NCBI GenBank assembly: GCA_051881395.1
Contig: JBJEPU010000183.1
Coordinates: 1-5,984, forward strand
Length of the DNA: 5,984 nucleotides
Source: Fimenecus sp051881395
GTDB taxonomy: Bacteria > Bacillota > Clostridia > Oscillospirales > Acutalibacteraceae
Direction of reading: 5' to 3'
This document shows, one piece after another, positions 5,006-5,984 of the stretch (the stretch's first letter is position 1; each line of letters opens with the position of its first letter). The position numbers were made by a program, and so were the translations under genes. Under the pieces are notes generated by a model, which worked only from the letters and a program-made list of their open reading frames with translations, did not search any database and was not told where the DNA came from.

Positions 5006-5425
5006 CTATTCAGAATGATGCTTATTGTACCATATACCTACCACGCCGACCACAACGATGATGACCGGGACAACATACATACCGATTTGTAAAATCTTAT
5101 CGAACGCATGGGTATGAAGCCCGCCGAACGAAAAGAAAAGACATAGAAAATTTGGCAAAATACAAAAACTATATAGCGTCTTTAAGCGTCTGTATTTTTT
5201 GGGGTCAGGTGCATTTTGCATCATCCAATAATCAAAATTTGCTTGCAGACTACGACCGGATGAGGTAGTCCGGGTCAATTCAGCACTTTTTTCGCGCACA
5301 GCCTCCGGCGTTGTTCCACCCGCTTTACAAACTGCTTTCCATAGCCAGCGGCGGCTCAAAAAAGTCAATAGAAGCATACATAAAAAGTACAGAAATGTGA
5401 AAATTGCTTTTTGCTTTGCTGACAA
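5006..5425 (-). CDS. Small multi-pass membrane protein, function unknown (paralogue of the next gene downstream)
   Basis: A 139-residue protein with about three hydrophobic segments (near residues 7-23, 84-102 and 112-132) separated by a polar stretch (about 36-80). WLW at residues 27-29 and GLHTHAFDKILQIG at 102-115 align with the same motifs in the gene at 4571-4966, marking an old tandem duplication. The start is the TTG at 5423-5425: an in-frame stop at 5432-5434 excludes anything earlier, a GGGGGTG site lies 7 bases upstream, and the next in-frame Met is inside the first membrane segment. It starts 30 bases after the upstream gene ends and is followed after 39 bases by its paralogue, which suggests one operon. 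The conserved Thr-His and Asp in the hydrophobic C-terminal part may be functional, but no role can be given. Confidence 0.78.
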   Translation of the reverse strand: MSAKQKAIFTFLYFLCMLLLTFLSRRWLWKAVCKAGGTTPEAVREKSAELTRTTSSGRSLQANFDYWMMQNAPDPKKYRRLKTLYSFCILPNFLCLFFSFGGLHTHAFDKILQIGMYVVPVIIVVVGVVGIWYNKHHSE

Positions 5426-5455
5426 AAGAATTCACCCCCGCATTTTTGAATACAA

Positions 5456-5984
5456 TCAATCCATAACATAGCCAAGTTCAGACGCGACACTTCGTATCTC
5501 ATTGGCTCTTTCTTCTTCGCAATATGCGTATAAAAGTGTGTCACTGATTCGCATAAGATAATAGTATTTTCCACCCGCAGTCAAACTGCGAACCTCAAAG
5601 TTCGCTCGAACCTCTCCGGTGTCAGCACTTTCGGTTTGATATTCTCTCTCAATGGCGTTCATTTGTGTAGTAAGGTTTCCATAAGCGCTGGAAGCACATT
5701 GAGAATCTGCAAAAGTGAAAAACTCGAACCATAATGTATCTTCTTTGCAAGTTATGTTTTTCGTAATCCCCATATTGTGGTTGACTTCTTGATAAAAATC
5801 TGTTCTATCAATCGGTGAGTATCCATGCGCAACCAAAGTATCCCACACCTGTGTATATGTTGTGGTTTCTTTCGGAGTAGAGGCAGCCCTGACACAAAAG
5901 AATATCAGTCCGCCAAGGCAAGCATATGCGGCAAAAACTTTTATATAATCTTTTACGGTAAATTGATATTGATACGATTTTTTT
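5456..5984 (-). CDS. Membrane-anchored protein with a small extracytoplasmic domain, function unknown (5' end outside window)
   Basis: The frame is open from the TGA at 5456-5458 to the right edge, showing 175 residues. The visible N-terminus is polar and basic (KKSYQYQFTVKDYIK), followed by a hydrophobic segment VFAAYACLGGLIFFCV, then a polar domain of about 140 residues. This is typical of a single-pass anchor or uncleaved signal with the rest outside the cell. An internal GTG at 5846-5848 would give a 130-residue protein without the anchor, but the upstream codons clearly belong to the same protein and no good ribosome site precedes the GTG. The true start lies outside the window. The outer domain contains VWDTLVAHGYSPIDRT, an aromatic-rich LWFEFFTFAD strand and a C-terminal RSVASELGYVMD. 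I do not recognise the family. It leads the cluster with the two small membrane proteins, so the three may act together at the envelope. Confidence 0.75.
   Translation of the reverse strand, partial: KKSYQYQFTVKDYIKVFAAYACLGGLIFFCVRAASTPKETTTYTQVWDTLVAHGYSPIDRTDFYQEVNHNMGITKNITCKEDTLWFEFFTFADSQCASSAYGNLTTQMNAIEREYQTESADTGEVRANFEVRSLTAGGKYYYLMRISDTLLYAYCEEERANEIRSVASELGYVMD

Noticed and set aside
4995..5007. AGTACA-C-TGTACT palindrome between the two paralogous membrane genes
   Set aside because: It is short, overlaps the stop codon and has no promoter context; it is likely chance.

Overview
The window looks like a piece of a Clostridia-type Firmicutes chromosome, plausibly a gut Oscillospirales/Ruminococcaceae-like anaerobe. 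This is inferred from the Rex-AdhE fermentation module, an M-box-controlled mgtE, strong GGAGG ribosome sites, GTG and TTG starts, and GC-rich palindromic intergenic repeats. No species can be named from the sequence alone. Every gene I can support lies on the minus strand, so the window reads functionally from right to left.

Right end (4571-5984): three small genes, closely spaced and probably co-transcribed. They are a membrane-anchored protein cut off by the window edge, followed by two small multi-pass membrane proteins that are paralogues of each other. I do not recognise a function for any of them.

Centre (2686-4520): a complete magnesium-transport unit. It has a sigma-A-type promoter, an M-box (ykoK-type) Mg2+ riboswitch with an intrinsic terminator and a mutually exclusive antiterminator, then a 30-codon leader ORF, a helix that pairs with the mgtE start region, the mgtE gene itself and its terminator. 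The leader ORF carries Asp-Pro-Asn-Pro-Pro-Arg-Pro-Arg, strongly reminiscent of the enterobacterial MgtL peptide. It suggests a second, translation-based Mg2+ sensor stacked behind the riboswitch, and it is the most interesting feature of the window.

Middle-left (1609-2680): an intergenic stretch with two palindromic repeat elements, one an imperfect 86-bp inverted repeat and one with perfect 26-bp arms. It is followed by a strong promoter with an operator-like dyad and a small alpha/beta hydrolase gene.

Left end (1-1551): the rex-adhE operon. A textbook promoter is overlapped by a Rex-box-like site, so the NADH/NAD+ sensor Rex probably represses both itself and the adjacent aldehyde/alcohol dehydrogenase gene. 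The latter runs off the left edge just after its catalytic cysteine.
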